From: Rhodanobacter sp. A1T4
GTDB taxonomy: Bacteria > Pseudomonadota > Gammaproteobacteria > Xanthomonadales > Rhodanobacteraceae
DNA: 64,000 nucleotides
Direction of reading: 5' to 3'
Assembly: GCF_014207185.1 (NCBI RefSeq)
Contig: NZ_JACHCP010000006.1
Span: forward strand, 372,001-436,000
Position numbers and translations under genes: made by a program. Below are positions 34,246 through 43,702 of this stretch, one piece after another (the first letter of the stretch is position 1; every line of letters starts with the position of its first letter). The notes beneath the pieces are model-generated. The model was not told the DNA's origin, did not search any database, and saw nothing but the letters and a program-made list of their open reading frames with translations.

Positions 34246-35136
34246 ATGAGCCTGCCCGCACCGCCTTATATTCGTGAAGCCGAAGCCAGCACTGTGCATC
34301 TACCTGCTGGCCCTTGGCAAACCGTGCTTGACGGGCTTTGCGCCGCGTTTCCCGCGATCAGCCGTGAGCAGTGGGTGGATCGCATGGCGCGTGGGCGAGT
34401 GCTGGATGCGCAGGGTGGGGCGATCACTTTGGCAACGCCGTATTCGCGAGTCGGGCAGCGCATTCATTACTACCGCGAAGTGGTCGATGAAACACCGATT
34501 CCATTTACCGAAACGGTATTGCACGTCGATGAGCATCTGGTGGTGGCCGACAAGCCACATTTTTTGCCGGTGGTCCCGAGCGGCAGTTTTGTCGAAGAAA
34601 CTTTGCTGCGAAGGCTGATGCGCCGGCTGGACAATCCAGATCTGGTGCCACTGCATCGGATCGATCGTGCGACCGCCGGACTGGTTTTGTTTTCGGCGAA
34701 TAGGGCGAGTCGATCCGCCTATCAGGCGCTGTTCCAGCAACAGCGTATCGAGAAGCGCTATGAAGCGCTGGCGCCGCCGTTGGCAGAGTCGTCGTTTCCA
34801 TTGACGCGACGCACGCGGCTGGTACGCGGCGAGCCGTTTTTCCGCACGCATGAAATCGATGGCGAATCGAACAGCGAGACGCGTATCGAAGTGATCGAGT
34901 GCGGCAATGATCTCTGGCGTTACGCGCTGCATCCGATTACCGGTAAGAAGCACCAACTGCGGGTGCATATGTCGGGGCTGGGTGCGCCGATTTTCAACGA
35001 TCCCTGGTATCCGACGTTGACCACCCAGGACGTTGACGACTATCAGCGTCCGCTGAAATTGCTGGCGAAAAGCTTGACGTTTGTCGATCCGCTTTCCGGC
35101 GAACTGCGCCGTTTCGAAAGCCGTCTGGGCCTGTAA
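34246..35136 (+). CDS. RluA family RNA pseudouridine synthase
   Basis: A 296-residue enzyme with the RluA-type catalytic motif HRIDRATAGL (Asp140), an N-terminal S4-like segment, and the C-terminal GKKHQLRVHM signature. The sequence ending YQRPLKLLAKSL with a short N-terminal domain resembles the group annotated as tRNA pseudouridine synthase C/RluA-like enzymes, but the target uridine cannot be inferred. It is divergent from the trypsin-like protease gene and followed by the OPT transporter gene after 107 bases. Confidence 0.92.
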   Translation: MSLPAPPYIREAEASTVHLPAGPWQTVLDGLCAAFPAISREQWVDRMARGRVLDAQGGAITLATPYSRVGQRIHYYREVVDETPIPFTETVLHVDEHLVVADKPHFLPVVPSGSFVEETLLRRLMRRLDNPDLVPLHRIDRATAGLVLFSANRASRSAYQALFQQQRIEKRYEALAPPLAESSFPLTRRTRLVRGEPFFRTHEIDGESNSETRIEVIECGNDLWRYALHPITGKKHQLRVHMSGLGAPIFNDPWYPTLTTQDVDDYQRPLKLLAKSLTFVDPLSGELRRFESRLGL

Positions 35137-35243
35137 AACATGTTTTTCGCACGGCCAAGCTATGCCGCAACGCCGGCAAAATCACCACGCACGGTGATTC
35201 CACGCTATCTTTCCCGGCAGAATCCGTCCGGGGAGAATCATTC

Positions 35244-37268
35244 GTGAGTGCACAGTTACCGTCCAGCGCCGCGCCGCGCGCCGAGTTGACCCTACGTGGC
35301 GTGATCATCGGTATCGTGATCACCGTCGTGTTCACCGCGGCCAACGTGTTCTTCGGCCTCAAAGCCGGCCTGACGTTCGCCACGTCGATTCCGGCGGCGG
35401 TGATCTCGATGGCGGTGCTGCGCTACTTCAAGGGCGCCACGATGCAGGAGAACAACATCGTGCAGACTGTCGCGTCAGCAGCTGGAACGCTGTCTTCGAT
35501 TATCTTCGTACTGCCTGGCTTGATTCTGATCGGCTGGTGGACCGGTTTCAATTACTGGACGTCGTTCGCGATCTGCGCTCTGGGCGGCATTCTCGGTGTG
35601 ATGTACTCGATCCCGCTGCGTCGTGCGCTAGTGACCAATTCCGATTTGCCGTATCCCGAAGGCGTGGCCTGCGCCGAAGTGCTGAAGGTGGGTGCTGGTA
35701 CCGGCGAAGGGATCAGCGCCGAGGCGGCGGCGGAATCCAATCGCGCTGGCCTGATGGCCGTCTTGTGGGGTTCGATCGTTTCGGCGGTTTTTGCTGTAGT
35801 GGTGGCAACGCGAGTGTTCGCAGGCGATGTGGTGCATTACTTTCGCGTCGGCGGCGACAAGGGCGGTGTGACCGGTTTTGATTTTTTCCTTTCGTTCGCC
35901 TTGTTCGGCATCGGCCACCTGGTGGGACTGTGGGTGGGCGTGGCCATGCTGGTGGGGGCGCTGATCGGCTGGGGCTGGGGGGTGCCGCATTTCTCCGCGC
36001 TGGCACCTTTGACCGGGTCGATTGCGGAACTGGCCGGCGCCACGTGGAGCCACAAGGTGCGCTTCGTCGGCGCGGGCACCATTGGCGTGGCTGCCGTCTG
36101 GACGCTTGCCAAACTGGTCAAGCCGGTGATCAGTGGGCTGACCTCGGCAATGGCCGCCTCGCGCGCGCGCGGCGCTGGCCATGCCGCCTCGTTGCCGCGG
36201 ACCGAGCAGGACATTCCGATCGGACAAGTCGGTCTGATTTCGCTGGTCTGTCTACTGCCGATTGGCTGGTTGATTGCCAACTTTGCCGCAACGGCAGGGC
36301 ACGGGTTGGGCGATCACATCACGGCACTCGTCGTCGGTGGACTGATCTTCGTGGTGTTGATGAGCTTCTTTGTATCGGCTGTGTGCGGCTATATGGCGGG
36401 TTTGATCGGCTCGTCGAACAGCCCGCTTTCAGGCATCGGCATCATCGTGGTAATCAGCGCTGCTCTACTACTTGTATTTGGTCTGCGTTCGATGCTGCCC
36501 GCCGATAGCGAAAAAGCCTTGGTGGCATTCGCGCTGTTCATTACCTCGATTGTGTTTGCCGCAGCGGCCATCGCCAACAACAACCTGCAGGATCTTAAGA
36601 CCGGTCAGCTGGTGGACGCCACGCCATCGAAACAACAGTGGGCGTTGGTTATCGGCGTGATTGCCGGTGCGGCGATCATTCCGCCCATCCTCGACTTGCT
36701 CAACCATGCGTATGGATTCGTCGGCGCACCTGGACCGCAACGCGCCAATGCACTTGCCGCACCGCAGGCGGGGCTGATCTCGGCGCTGGCGCAGGGAGTG
36801 ATCCAGAACAATATCGACTGGGGGCTGATCAAGATCGGTGGTGTAATCGGTGTGGTGATGATCGCCATTGACGAAACGCTGCGCCGCACGACCAAGTCCG
36901 CACACCTGTCGCCGCTCGCGGTGGGCCTTGGCATTTACCTGCCGACGCAGAGCACTTTGATGGTGGTAGTTGGGGCGGTGGCTGGCTGGTGGTTCGATCG
37001 CCGCGCGGACCACACTTCGAAAGATCCCGAGGCGACCAAGCAACTCGGCGTGCTTCTGGCTTCCGGCATGATCGTGGGCGAAGGCTTGCTCGGAGTCGTT
37101 ATCGCCGCCTTTGTGGCAGTTTCCGGCAAGGACTATCCGCTCGCCTTGGTCAGCGATGCGTTCGCGAGCGGCCCGGCGTTGTGGATCGGTGGCGCGACAT
37201 TCGCGGTCGTGATGATGCTGCTATACCGTTGGGTGGGGCGTCTGGGGCATGGCAACACGCCCCCTTGA
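35244..37268 (+). CDS. OPT family oligopeptide transporter
   Basis: A 674-residue inner-membrane protein with about 15-16 hydrophobic helices. It shows the OPT start (LTLRGVIIGIVITVVFTAANVFF broken over the first helix), the GLKAGLTFATSIPAAV motif and the SNSPLSGIG motif. Bacterial OPT members import small peptides or metal-peptide complexes using proton symport. The GTG start has a GGGGAGA ribosome site. Import of short peptides would fit with the many exported peptidases in this window; this is an inference. Confidence 0.94.
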   Translation: MSAQLPSSAAPRAELTLRGVIIGIVITVVFTAANVFFGLKAGLTFATSIPAAVISMAVLRYFKGATMQENNIVQTVASAAGTLSSIIFVLPGLILIGWWTGFNYWTSFAICALGGILGVMYSIPLRRALVTNSDLPYPEGVACAEVLKVGAGTGEGISAEAAAESNRAGLMAVLWGSIVSAVFAVVVATRVFAGDVVHYFRVGGDKGGVTGFDFFLSFALFGIGHLVGLWVGVAMLVGALIGWGWGVPHFSALAPLTGSIAELAGATWSHKVRFVGAGTIGVAAVWTLAKLVKPVISGLTSAMAASRARGAGHAASLPRTEQDIPIGQVGLISLVCLLPIGWLIANFAATAGHGLGDHITALVVGGLIFVVLMSFFVSAVCGYMAGLIGSSNSPLSGIGIIVVISAALLLVFGLRSMLPADSEKALVAFALFITSIVFAAAAIANNNLQDLKTGQLVDATPSKQQWALVIGVIAGAAIIPPILDLLNHAYGFVGAPGPQRANALAAPQAGLISALAQGVIQNNIDWGLIKIGGVIGVVMIAIDETLRRTTKSAHLSPLAVGLGIYLPTQSTLMVVVGAVAGWWFDRRADHTSKDPEATKQLGVLLASGMIVGEGLLGVVIAAFVAVSGKDYPLALVSDAFASGPALWIGGATFAVVMMLLYRWVGRLGHGNTPP

Positions 37269-37370
37269 TACACTTTGCGTTCGCGCGGTGTCAGCGGCCG
37301 CTTCAGGCCACGGCTTATCGATAGCAACGAAGACGATCGCAGGCAACAGGTTATTTACGACCTGAAATAG

Positions 37371-40070
37371 GTGAGGCTTTACACTAGACCGCTATCAGAG
37401 GGAGTTCGTCGTCGCGTGAAGCCACAGGGCGCAGAGCCACAAGACGTGCAGCAGGAAAAGATTGAGCCGGCTTTGAGCGCCGAACAGGCCCTGGCACCGC
37501 CAAGCCAGCGCATGGTGATACTGCGTCGGCTGGCCGGGCCGCTGTTCTCGGTAGCCATGCTGTGCCTGGCGCTGTGGGCACTGCATTTGCTGGCCAAAGA
37601 GGTGGATTACCACCAGGTTCGCAAGTACGTGAACCGGCTGTCGCGTCCGCGGCTGCTGCTGGCTGCGCTGTTCACTGCACTGGGTTATGCGGTGATGACG
37701 TTGTACGACCGTTACGCGCTGATCTCGATCGGGCGAAAGCTGCCGTGGCGACGGGTCAGCTTGATCTCGTTTATCAGTTACGCCTTCAGCAACGCCGTGG
37801 GCATGTCGTTGCTGGTGTCGGGTTCGATCCGCTATCGCTTCTACATACAGAACGGCTTGACTACCGCGGAGGTGGCCAAGGTGGTGCTGTTCTGCACCAC
37901 CAGCTTCTGGTTGGGCTTGCTGGCATTGACCGGCGTCACGTTGCTGTGCATACCGCTGCCGCTGGATTTCCCGATGGCGCCTTTACGCATGATGGCGGAA
38001 CTGCGTATCCCGATTGCGATGGCGCTGACTTTGGTGCCGCTGCTGTGGCTTGCTGGCGGTTTGTTGCATCGGCCACTGCGTATTTTTCGCCTGCGCATCA
38101 ACATGCCATCGGTATCGACCGGCTTTCGGCAGATCCTGATTGGTGCGTTTGACTGGGGTCTGGCGGCTGCGGTGCTGTACATACTGATGCCCGATCAGCT
38201 CAACAACGGTTTCGGGCATTTCCTGGCGATCTTCGTGATCGCGCAGATCGCCGGCTTGATCAGTCATGTGCCCGGCGGGCTGGGCGTATTCGAGGCGATC
38301 ATGCTGGCCGGTTTTGGTGCCACCGGCAACGAGGCGTTGGCAGCGCCCATCCTCGGCGCGCTGGTGGTGTTCCGGGTGGTCTACTATCTGCTGCCGCTGT
38401 GCGGCGCCATCGTGATGGTGCTGCAGCGAGAGGCGCGCGGCATCCGTGAGAAGTCGCTGCTGTCGCCGTGGTTCACCGGCTTGTTGCCATCGTTTTTTGC
38501 CGGGTTGACCCTGGTTTCCGGCGCGGTACTGCTGTTCTCCGGTGCTACGCGTGCGCTGCCCAACCGCATGGAGATGCTGCGCGAGGTGCTCCCGCTGTCC
38601 GTGCTGGAGGTGTCGCATCTGCTGGCCAGCGTGATCGGCATGCTGCTGCTGATTCTCGCGCGTGGGCTGCAGCGTCGGCTCGATGCGGCGTATGTGCTCA
38701 CGCTGATCCTGCTGGTGGCCGGTGCGATCTTTTCGCTGCTCAAGGGCATCGACTACGAAGAAGCAACCCTGCTCACCCTGCTGGCGATGGCGCTGGCGCC
38801 GGCGCATCGGTTGTTCTACCGACGCGCTTCGCTGTTCAGCACCACGTTTTCGTTGGGCTGGATTCTGGCGATTCTTGCGGTGCTGAGCTGCGCGGTGTGG
38901 CTGGTAACGTTCAGCTTCAAGCACGTCGACTACAGCAACAGCCTGTGGTGGGAATTCAGCTTCCATGAAGGTGGTGCACCGCGTGCGCTGCGAGCGCTGG
39001 TGGCGGCGGCGGCGGCGGGCATGCTGTTTGCGCTGGCCAGTTTGATCAAGCCAGTCAAGTTGCATCGCGAACCTCCCACGGAAACGGAGCTGGCACAGGC
39101 GCTGCCACTGATCAAACAGTTTCCATCGGCGCAGGCGCATCTGGCGCTGATGGGTGACAAGACCTTGCTGTTCGACGCCGAACACAGGGCGTTTGTGATG
39201 TACGACATTGAAGGCCGCAGCTGGGTCACGATGGGCGATCCGGTAGGCGCGAATGAGGATGTTCGCCGCGAGCTGGTATGGGCTTTTCTGGAACAGTGCG
39301 AACGCGCAGGTGGATGGCCGGTTTTTTATCAGGTCAGCCCGGCGGATCTCGACCTGTATCTCGAAGTGGGCATGAACCTGCTGAAGATCGGCGAAGAAGC
39401 ACGCGTGCGTCTGGACGGTTTCAACCTCGACGGCAAATCGAAAAAGGTGCTGCGCAACACAGTCAACAAACTCGGTCGCGATGGCCTGCGGCTGGAGATC
39501 GTGCCGGCCGAAGCGGTGGCAGCGTTGATGCCGCAGATCAAGCAGATTTCCGATGCGTGGATGGGCGACAAGCGCGGGCGCGAAAAACGCTTTTCGCTAG
39601 GCGCGTTCGACCCACGTTACCTGGTGCGTACGCCGATGGCGCTGGTGTGGCAGAACGACAAGCTGGTGGCCTTTGCCAACCTGTTTCTGACGGAAACACG
39701 TGAGGAAGCCTCGGTCGATCTGATGCGCTTTTTGCCCGATGGCCCCACCGGCATCATGGATTATCTGTTCGTGGAGCTGATGCAGTGGGCCAAGAGTGAG
39801 GGCTATCGCTGGTTCAACCTCGGCATGGCACCGTTGGCCGGTCTGCAGAACCGACGGCAGGCACCGTTGTGGAATCGCTTCGGCGCGTTGGTATTCGGAC
39901 GTGGCGAGCGTTTCTACAACTTCCGCGGGCTGCAGCGCTACAAGGACAAGTTCGATCCGGAATGGGAACCGCGTTACATGGCTGTGCCTGGTGGTATTGC
40001 CTTGCCAATGATTCTAACCAACGTTGCCAGCCTCATCGCTGGCGGCCTCACGGGTGTTGTACGTCGATGA
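37371..40070 (+). CDS. mprF: Bifunctional phosphatidylglycerol lysyltransferase/flippase MprF
   Basis: An 899-residue protein with an N-terminal flippase part of about 14 membrane helices (residues 50-555) and a C-terminal GNAT-like aminoacyl transferase domain (DUF2156, residues about 570-880). The transferase moves lysine or alanine from charged tRNA to phosphatidylglycerol, and the flippase brings the product to the outer leaflet, which lowers negative surface charge and affects sensitivity to cationic peptides. Which amino acid is used cannot be read. The start is uncertain: GTG 37371 gives the longest frame, GTG 37416 has AGAGGGAG eleven bases upstream, and ATG 37512 is another option. 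Its stop overlaps the virJ start (ATGA). Confidence 0.93.
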   Translation: MRLYTRPLSEGVRRRVKPQGAEPQDVQQEKIEPALSAEQALAPPSQRMVILRRLAGPLFSVAMLCLALWALHLLAKEVDYHQVRKYVNRLSRPRLLLAALFTALGYAVMTLYDRYALISIGRKLPWRRVSLISFISYAFSNAVGMSLLVSGSIRYRFYIQNGLTTAEVAKVVLFCTTSFWLGLLALTGVTLLCIPLPLDFPMAPLRMMAELRIPIAMALTLVPLLWLAGGLLHRPLRIFRLRINMPSVSTGFRQILIGAFDWGLAAAVLYILMPDQLNNGFGHFLAIFVIAQIAGLISHVPGGLGVFEAIMLAGFGATGNEALAAPILGALVVFRVVYYLLPLCGAIVMVLQREARGIREKSLLSPWFTGLLPSFFAGLTLVSGAVLLFSGATRALPNRMEMLREVLPLSVLEVSHLLASVIGMLLLILARGLQRRLDAAYVLTLILLVAGAIFSLLKGIDYEEATLLTLLAMALAPAHRLFYRRASLFSTTFSLGWILAILAVLSCAVWLVTFSFKHVDYSNSLWWEFSFHEGGAPRALRALVAAAAAGMLFALASLIKPVKLHREPPTETELAQALPLIKQFPSAQAHLALMGDKTLLFDAEHRAFVMYDIEGRSWVTMGDPVGANEDVRRELVWAFLEQCERAGGWPVFYQVSPADLDLYLEVGMNLLKIGEEARVRLDGFNLDGKSKKVLRNTVNKLGRDGLRLEIVPAEAVAALMPQIKQISDAWMGDKRGREKRFSLGAFDPRYLVRTPMALVWQNDKLVAFANLFLTETREEASVDLMRFLPDGPTGIMDYLFVELMQWAKSEGYRWFNLGMAPLAGLQNRRQAPLWNRFGALVFGRGERFYNFRGLQRYKDKFDPEWEPRYMAVPGGIALPMILTNVASLIAGGLTGVVRR

Positions 40071-40888
40071 AAAGCAGGCCGATGAAACGCAAGAAGCTGG
40101 TTGTGCTGGCCGTCGTGGTCGTCGTTGCTGTGGTGGTGTTGCTGATATGGCAGCCGTTCGCCCGCGTCAGTCTCGAAAGCGTTGCTGTGCCGATGCAGGT
40201 GAGCAGCTTCAGCTCGCCGCCACCGGCTGGCAAAAGCGACGTGATGGCAATCATCTATTCCGGCGACGGCGGCTGGGCCGATCTGGATCGACGCCTGGGC
40301 ATCGCCTTCATCGATCGTGGTATTCCCGTGCTCGGGATCAACACCTTCAAGTACTACTGGCGCAACCGCACGGCTGACGAATCCGCTGCTGAACTCGATG
40401 CGCTGATGACCAAGTACACCGCGGCATGGAACAAGCCACGCATCTGGCTGATCGGCTATTCCTTCGGTGCCGATCTGCTGCCCACACTCGTCAACAAGCT
40501 CAGTCCCGCCAATCGTGCGCGTATCACCCAGATGGTGTTGCTGGCACCGAGCAAAGAGGTCAATTTCGAAATTGAGCTCCAGGGTTACATGATCAAGCAG
40601 GGCTGGTTTCAGGACCACTTCAAGTCGCTGATGGAAAGCATCAACCCGATCAAGGAATACGACGCCATGCCGCCGTTGCAGGCGCTCGACAACAAGCCAC
40701 CAGTAGTCTGCTACTACGGCCTCGACGATGCGGATGACACCGTCTGCACCGAGCCGAACGTGCCCAAGTGGATCGTCATGCATCCGAAGAAGGGCGATCA
40801 CCATTTCCAAGGTGGCTACCAGCCACTGGCCAAGCAGATGATGGATGAGTTGCCAGTGCAGGTATCCACAGTGGGCGCCACGCGCTGA
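40067..40888 (+). CDS. virJ: VirJ/AcvB-type hydrolase, coupled to mprF
   Basis: A 273-residue protein with an N-terminal membrane helix (residues about 9-28) and an alpha/beta-hydrolase VirJ domain. The nucleophile Ser132 lies in GYSFGAD and candidate acid and base residues lie in GLDDADD and GDHHF. AcvB of Agrobacterium and PA0919 of Pseudomonas, encoded beside mprF homologues, hydrolyse aminoacylated phosphatidylglycerol on the periplasmic side. The four-base overlap with mprF here strongly suggests the same partnership: synthesis and removal of the same lipid. A second in-frame ATG at 40082 is an alternative start. Confidence 0.92.
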   Translation: MKSRPMKRKKLVVLAVVVVVAVVVLLIWQPFARVSLESVAVPMQVSSFSSPPPAGKSDVMAIIYSGDGGWADLDRRLGIAFIDRGIPVLGINTFKYYWRNRTADESAAELDALMTKYTAAWNKPRIWLIGYSFGADLLPTLVNKLSPANRARITQMVLLAPSKEVNFEIELQGYMIKQGWFQDHFKSLMESINPIKEYDAMPPLQALDNKPPVVCYYGLDDADDTVCTEPNVPKWIVMHPKKGDHHFQGGYQPLAKQMMDELPVQVSTVGATR

Positions 40889-41065
40889 ATCAACTCAGGT
40901 GTACTGGCTGGCGCCGGTATCCGTCACCCTGCCTGATATGACAAAACGGTGTTGAGCCGGGAATTTCCGCCAGCTCGTATAGCGGCTGGGTTGAACAGGT
41001 TCTTCTTGCACTGCAATGAAGCAATGCGATGATTAAGCAGTCTAAGACTGTGGTTACCAGAGACG

Positions 41066-42352
41066 ATGGTTCAAATACCGGCGAAGATGCGGCGTCCTCG
41101 TGTACCGCAAACAGCGAGCTTTGCCTTTTCTCGATACCTGTATATGGCAGGTTGCCTATTGCTTGCCTTGTTCTGGCTAGTGGTTGTGATCCGCGCACGC
41201 GCAACGAATACGCTGATCGTCGACGAATGGGCGCACACGGCGCAGATTTTCAGTTTCCTTCACGGTGACTTGCACGACGTCAATTCCAATCTGACCAATA
41301 TCCCAGGCTACCATTTGCTATTGGCTGCCATCATGAAACTGTTCGGTAGCCAGTCGCTGGCTGGTGCGCGAACGGTCAACATGTGCTTTGGCCTGCTCGG
41401 CGGCGTGTTCTTTTATCTGGTGCGACGAGAGTTGGCGCAGGAGCACTTGTCGCGCACAGTTGCGCAGTTCCTGTTCTTTCCATTGCTGTATCCGTACTGC
41501 TTCCTGGCCTATACGGATGTCTTATCGGTAGCGCTGGTGCTCGCCGCATTCTGGGCTACATTGCGTGATCGTCATCTGTGGGCTGCCCTGGTCTTGATTG
41601 CAGCAATCGCAGTGCGGCAGAACGATGTCGTATGGGCAGGCTTCCTGGCCATGTATGCACTCTGGCCTATCTTGCGGGAGACGGGCTGGCGCCCTTGGCT
41701 TGCGACATCCGAGGTATTCCGCATTGTGTGGCCATATTGCGTTGCAACGCTTTTGTTTCTGGCGTACTGGGCATGGAACGGCAGCATCGTTTTCGCAAAT
41801 GCCTTGGCCAATATCCATCCGGACGCCAGCCTCCATTGGGGTAATCCGTTTTTCTTCCTTTTCGTTGCGGGCATCTTCCTCCCACTGCAGTTATGGGGTG
41901 GTTTGCGGCGATTCGCGCTGACCGCGTATGCGAACTCTTGGTGGTTACTATTCCCACTGGGGATTTTTGCGATCTATGCCGCGGGTTTCGCGGTTACCTG
42001 CTTTGGCAACCTGATTGCGGCGGATCATTTTCTGCACAACGCCGTGCTTGTTGCAGTTACCCGAAATCACTGGGCTTGGTGGGGATTCGGCCTAGTCGCA
42101 ACTATTGCAGCTTGCGGGCTGGCCCATACGCAGTTCAGCGCTCCACAGGGTTGGCTGCTTTTTCCGTTTGCCACTTTCTATCTGGCGGCATCCTGGTTGA
42201 TTGAAGGACGCTACACATTAATCCCCTTCGCATTGTGGTTTGCATTGAGGCGACAGGAGAACGACACGGCTGAACGTATCACGCTTGGTGTCTGGGTAGT
42301 GCTGGCGCAGTTCTTCGCGCTAAGCATCCTGGCGTCGCGCTTCATGCTTTGA
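41066..42352 (+). CDS. Polytopic membrane glycosyltransferase (ALG10/DIE2-like)
   Basis: A 428-residue protein with about ten to eleven hydrophobic helices. The first periplasmic loop has an acidic motif (IVDEWAHTAQIF) followed by NIPGYH, and a later RQNDVVW segment; both recall the DIE2/ALG10 family of GT-C glycosyltransferases (DE-type motif and RQTN.VW). Such enzymes use polyprenyl-phosphate sugars. The similarity is judged by eye, so the family call is tentative; a GT-C type membrane enzyme is more secure. It stands alone, about 175 bases after virJ. Confidence 0.72.
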   Translation: MVQIPAKMRRPRVPQTASFAFSRYLYMAGCLLLALFWLVVVIRARATNTLIVDEWAHTAQIFSFLHGDLHDVNSNLTNIPGYHLLLAAIMKLFGSQSLAGARTVNMCFGLLGGVFFYLVRRELAQEHLSRTVAQFLFFPLLYPYCFLAYTDVLSVALVLAAFWATLRDRHLWAALVLIAAIAVRQNDVVWAGFLAMYALWPILRETGWRPWLATSEVFRIVWPYCVATLLFLAYWAWNGSIVFANALANIHPDASLHWGNPFFFLFVAGIFLPLQLWGGLRRFALTAYANSWWLLFPLGIFAIYAAGFAVTCFGNLIAADHFLHNAVLVAVTRNHWAWWGFGLVATIAACGLAHTQFSAPQGWLLFPFATFYLAASWLIEGRYTLIPFALWFALRRQENDTAERITLGVWVVLAQFFALSILASRFML

Positions 42353-42551
42353 CCGCTGATGCCAGCAGGAGCCATGGCAGCCCCTGCGACAGACAGCATG
42401 CGTGACAGAGTGACTTTTTGCTTGGCGTTGGCGTGCCGTGGATCACTGGCGACATGCCCGGCTCGCTCAATTGTGGGTGATCACCTGCTACCGGCTGCGC
42501 AGGTGCCGGGGACTGCCGACGCAGATGCGCAAGATTGACTACGCACCCTAG

Positions 42552-42818
42552 CAGGCCGTTGAAAAACGCACTGACCGCGCACTCACATCACGCGGTCCAC
42601 TTTATTTTCTCATCGTCGAAGAGCGTCTCGATCCATTTTCGTATGCAAGACCGGTGCCTTACGGCGGAGGTCGAGGCAACTCGGCCTCATCTTGCGCTCC
42701 CTGCCAGAATGTTGCGCATTCGCACCAGGTTCCAGCCCATCATGGTGGTCTGCAAGAACGCATTCATCCGTCCGGACAAGATTCGTCCGGCTGCAACCCA
42801 CACCCATACGTGCTGAAG
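42552..42818 (-). mobile_element. Terminal remnant of an insertion sequence
   Basis: The stretch starts with CAGGCCGTTGAAAAACGC, the kind of outer end found on several insertion sequence families, and contains on the minus strand the last 43 or so codons of a transposase. No matching opposite end or complete transposase is found before the GST gene at 43019, so the element is truncated. The remaining 660 bp between 42353 and 43018 holds no other gene that I can support. Confidence 0.6.
42687..42818 (-). pseudogene. Transposase C-terminal fragment
   Basis: On the minus strand this frame encodes a peptide ending NAFLQTTMMGWNLVRMRN plus a few residues and a stop, which is the typical C-terminus of IS5/IS4-type DDE transposases (helix with NLVRMRN). 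An in-frame stop immediately upstream (42819-42821) and lack of any N-terminal part show that it is a relic. Confidence 0.6.
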
Positions 42819-42893
42819 TCAAGGAAGAATCAGGGGCTTTCAGTGCTTGCCAGGGCCGGTTCCGTCTCCTGGGCTCAATGGAATCCATGACGA

Positions 42894-42920
42894 TGTCGAT
42901 TCGGGTCGATCCCGTTCGTC
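42894..42920 (+). promoter_or_regulatory. Candidate ECF42-type promoter upstream of the GST gene
   Basis: TGTCGA (42894-42899), 17-bp spacer, CGTC (42917-42920). As I recall, ECF42 sigma factor targets carry TGTCGA at -35 with a short CG-rich -10. A similar pair lies before the second DGPF gene. The hexamer is short, so chance occurrence is possible. Confidence 0.35.
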
Positions 42921-43018
42921 ATGGAGGCATAGAGTCGATTTTTGGCTCTTTACTGAGAAGGCCTGCTGCTTCCCCCGAAGAGCCGTCCTGAACTCGATGA
43001 GCCAAAGGATCGCCGATC

Positions 43019-43627
43019 ATGAAACTCTATTACTCAGACGTGCTGTCCCCGCGCAAAGCCTGCGCCGTGGCGAAGTATCTGCAGATACCCGTCGAGTACA
43101 TTTTTCTCGATCTCAGTCGTGGCCAGCAGAAGACATCACATTATCTGGCGATCAATCCGAACGGCCATGTGCCAACACTGGTCGATGACGATCGGGTCTT
43201 TTGGGAGGCCGATGCCATCACCTGCCATCTGGCCACGCGCGCCGGTTCGGACCTCTGGCCACAAGACGAGCGGCAGATCGAGATCATCCGCTGGTTGAGT
43301 TGGGCAGCTCAGCATTTCAACCGCTATGCCGGTGAGCTGTATTTCGAATACATCATCAAGGCGCGCTTCGGTCTCGGTGATCCCGATCCTGGTGTTGTCA
43401 CAGATGCACAGCAGCAGTTCCGCCGTTATGCCGCCGTTCTTGATGCGCATTTGGAGGGCCGTCGCTGGCTGGTCGGCAATCAACTCAGCGTGGCGGATTT
43501 CACGGTGGCAATCACGTTGCCCTATGCAGAACACGCGCACATCCCGCTGGATGATTTTCGCCATGTGCGCGATTGGCACAACCGCCTGAATGAACTGGAG
43601 GCCTGGCGTGAGCCTTTCCCGACTTGA
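43019..43627 (+). CDS. Glutathione S-transferase family protein
   Basis: A 202-residue protein with an N-terminal thioredoxin-like domain (MKLYYSDVLSPRKACAVAKY, then NPNGHVPTLVDDD with the cis-Pro and WEADAITCHLA) and a C-terminal all-helical domain (WLVGNQLSVADFTVA N-cap motif). It may conjugate or reduce electrophiles with glutathione. It heads a run of plus-strand genes leading to the ECF42 sigma factor; such detoxification-like genes are common in those clusters. Confidence 0.92.
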   Translation: MKLYYSDVLSPRKACAVAKYLQIPVEYIFLDLSRGQQKTSHYLAINPNGHVPTLVDDDRVFWEADAITCHLATRAGSDLWPQDERQIEIIRWLSWAAQHFNRYAGELYFEYIIKARFGLGDPDPGVVTDAQQQFRRYAAVLDAHLEGRRWLVGNQLSVADFTVAITLPYAEHAHIPLDDFRHVRDWHNRLNELEAWREPFPT

Positions 43628-43702
43628 ATCCACTGTGGTGATGCATGTCTGTTGAGGCTAATGCTTGCCATACACCACACAGGTTTTATCGAGGAGAACA
43701 CC

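Noticed and set aside
37983-39185. A 400-codon open frame opposite mprF
   Set aside because: Composition is dominated by Gln, Arg and His, as expected for the antisense of a Leu-rich membrane protein; no domain and no ribosome site.
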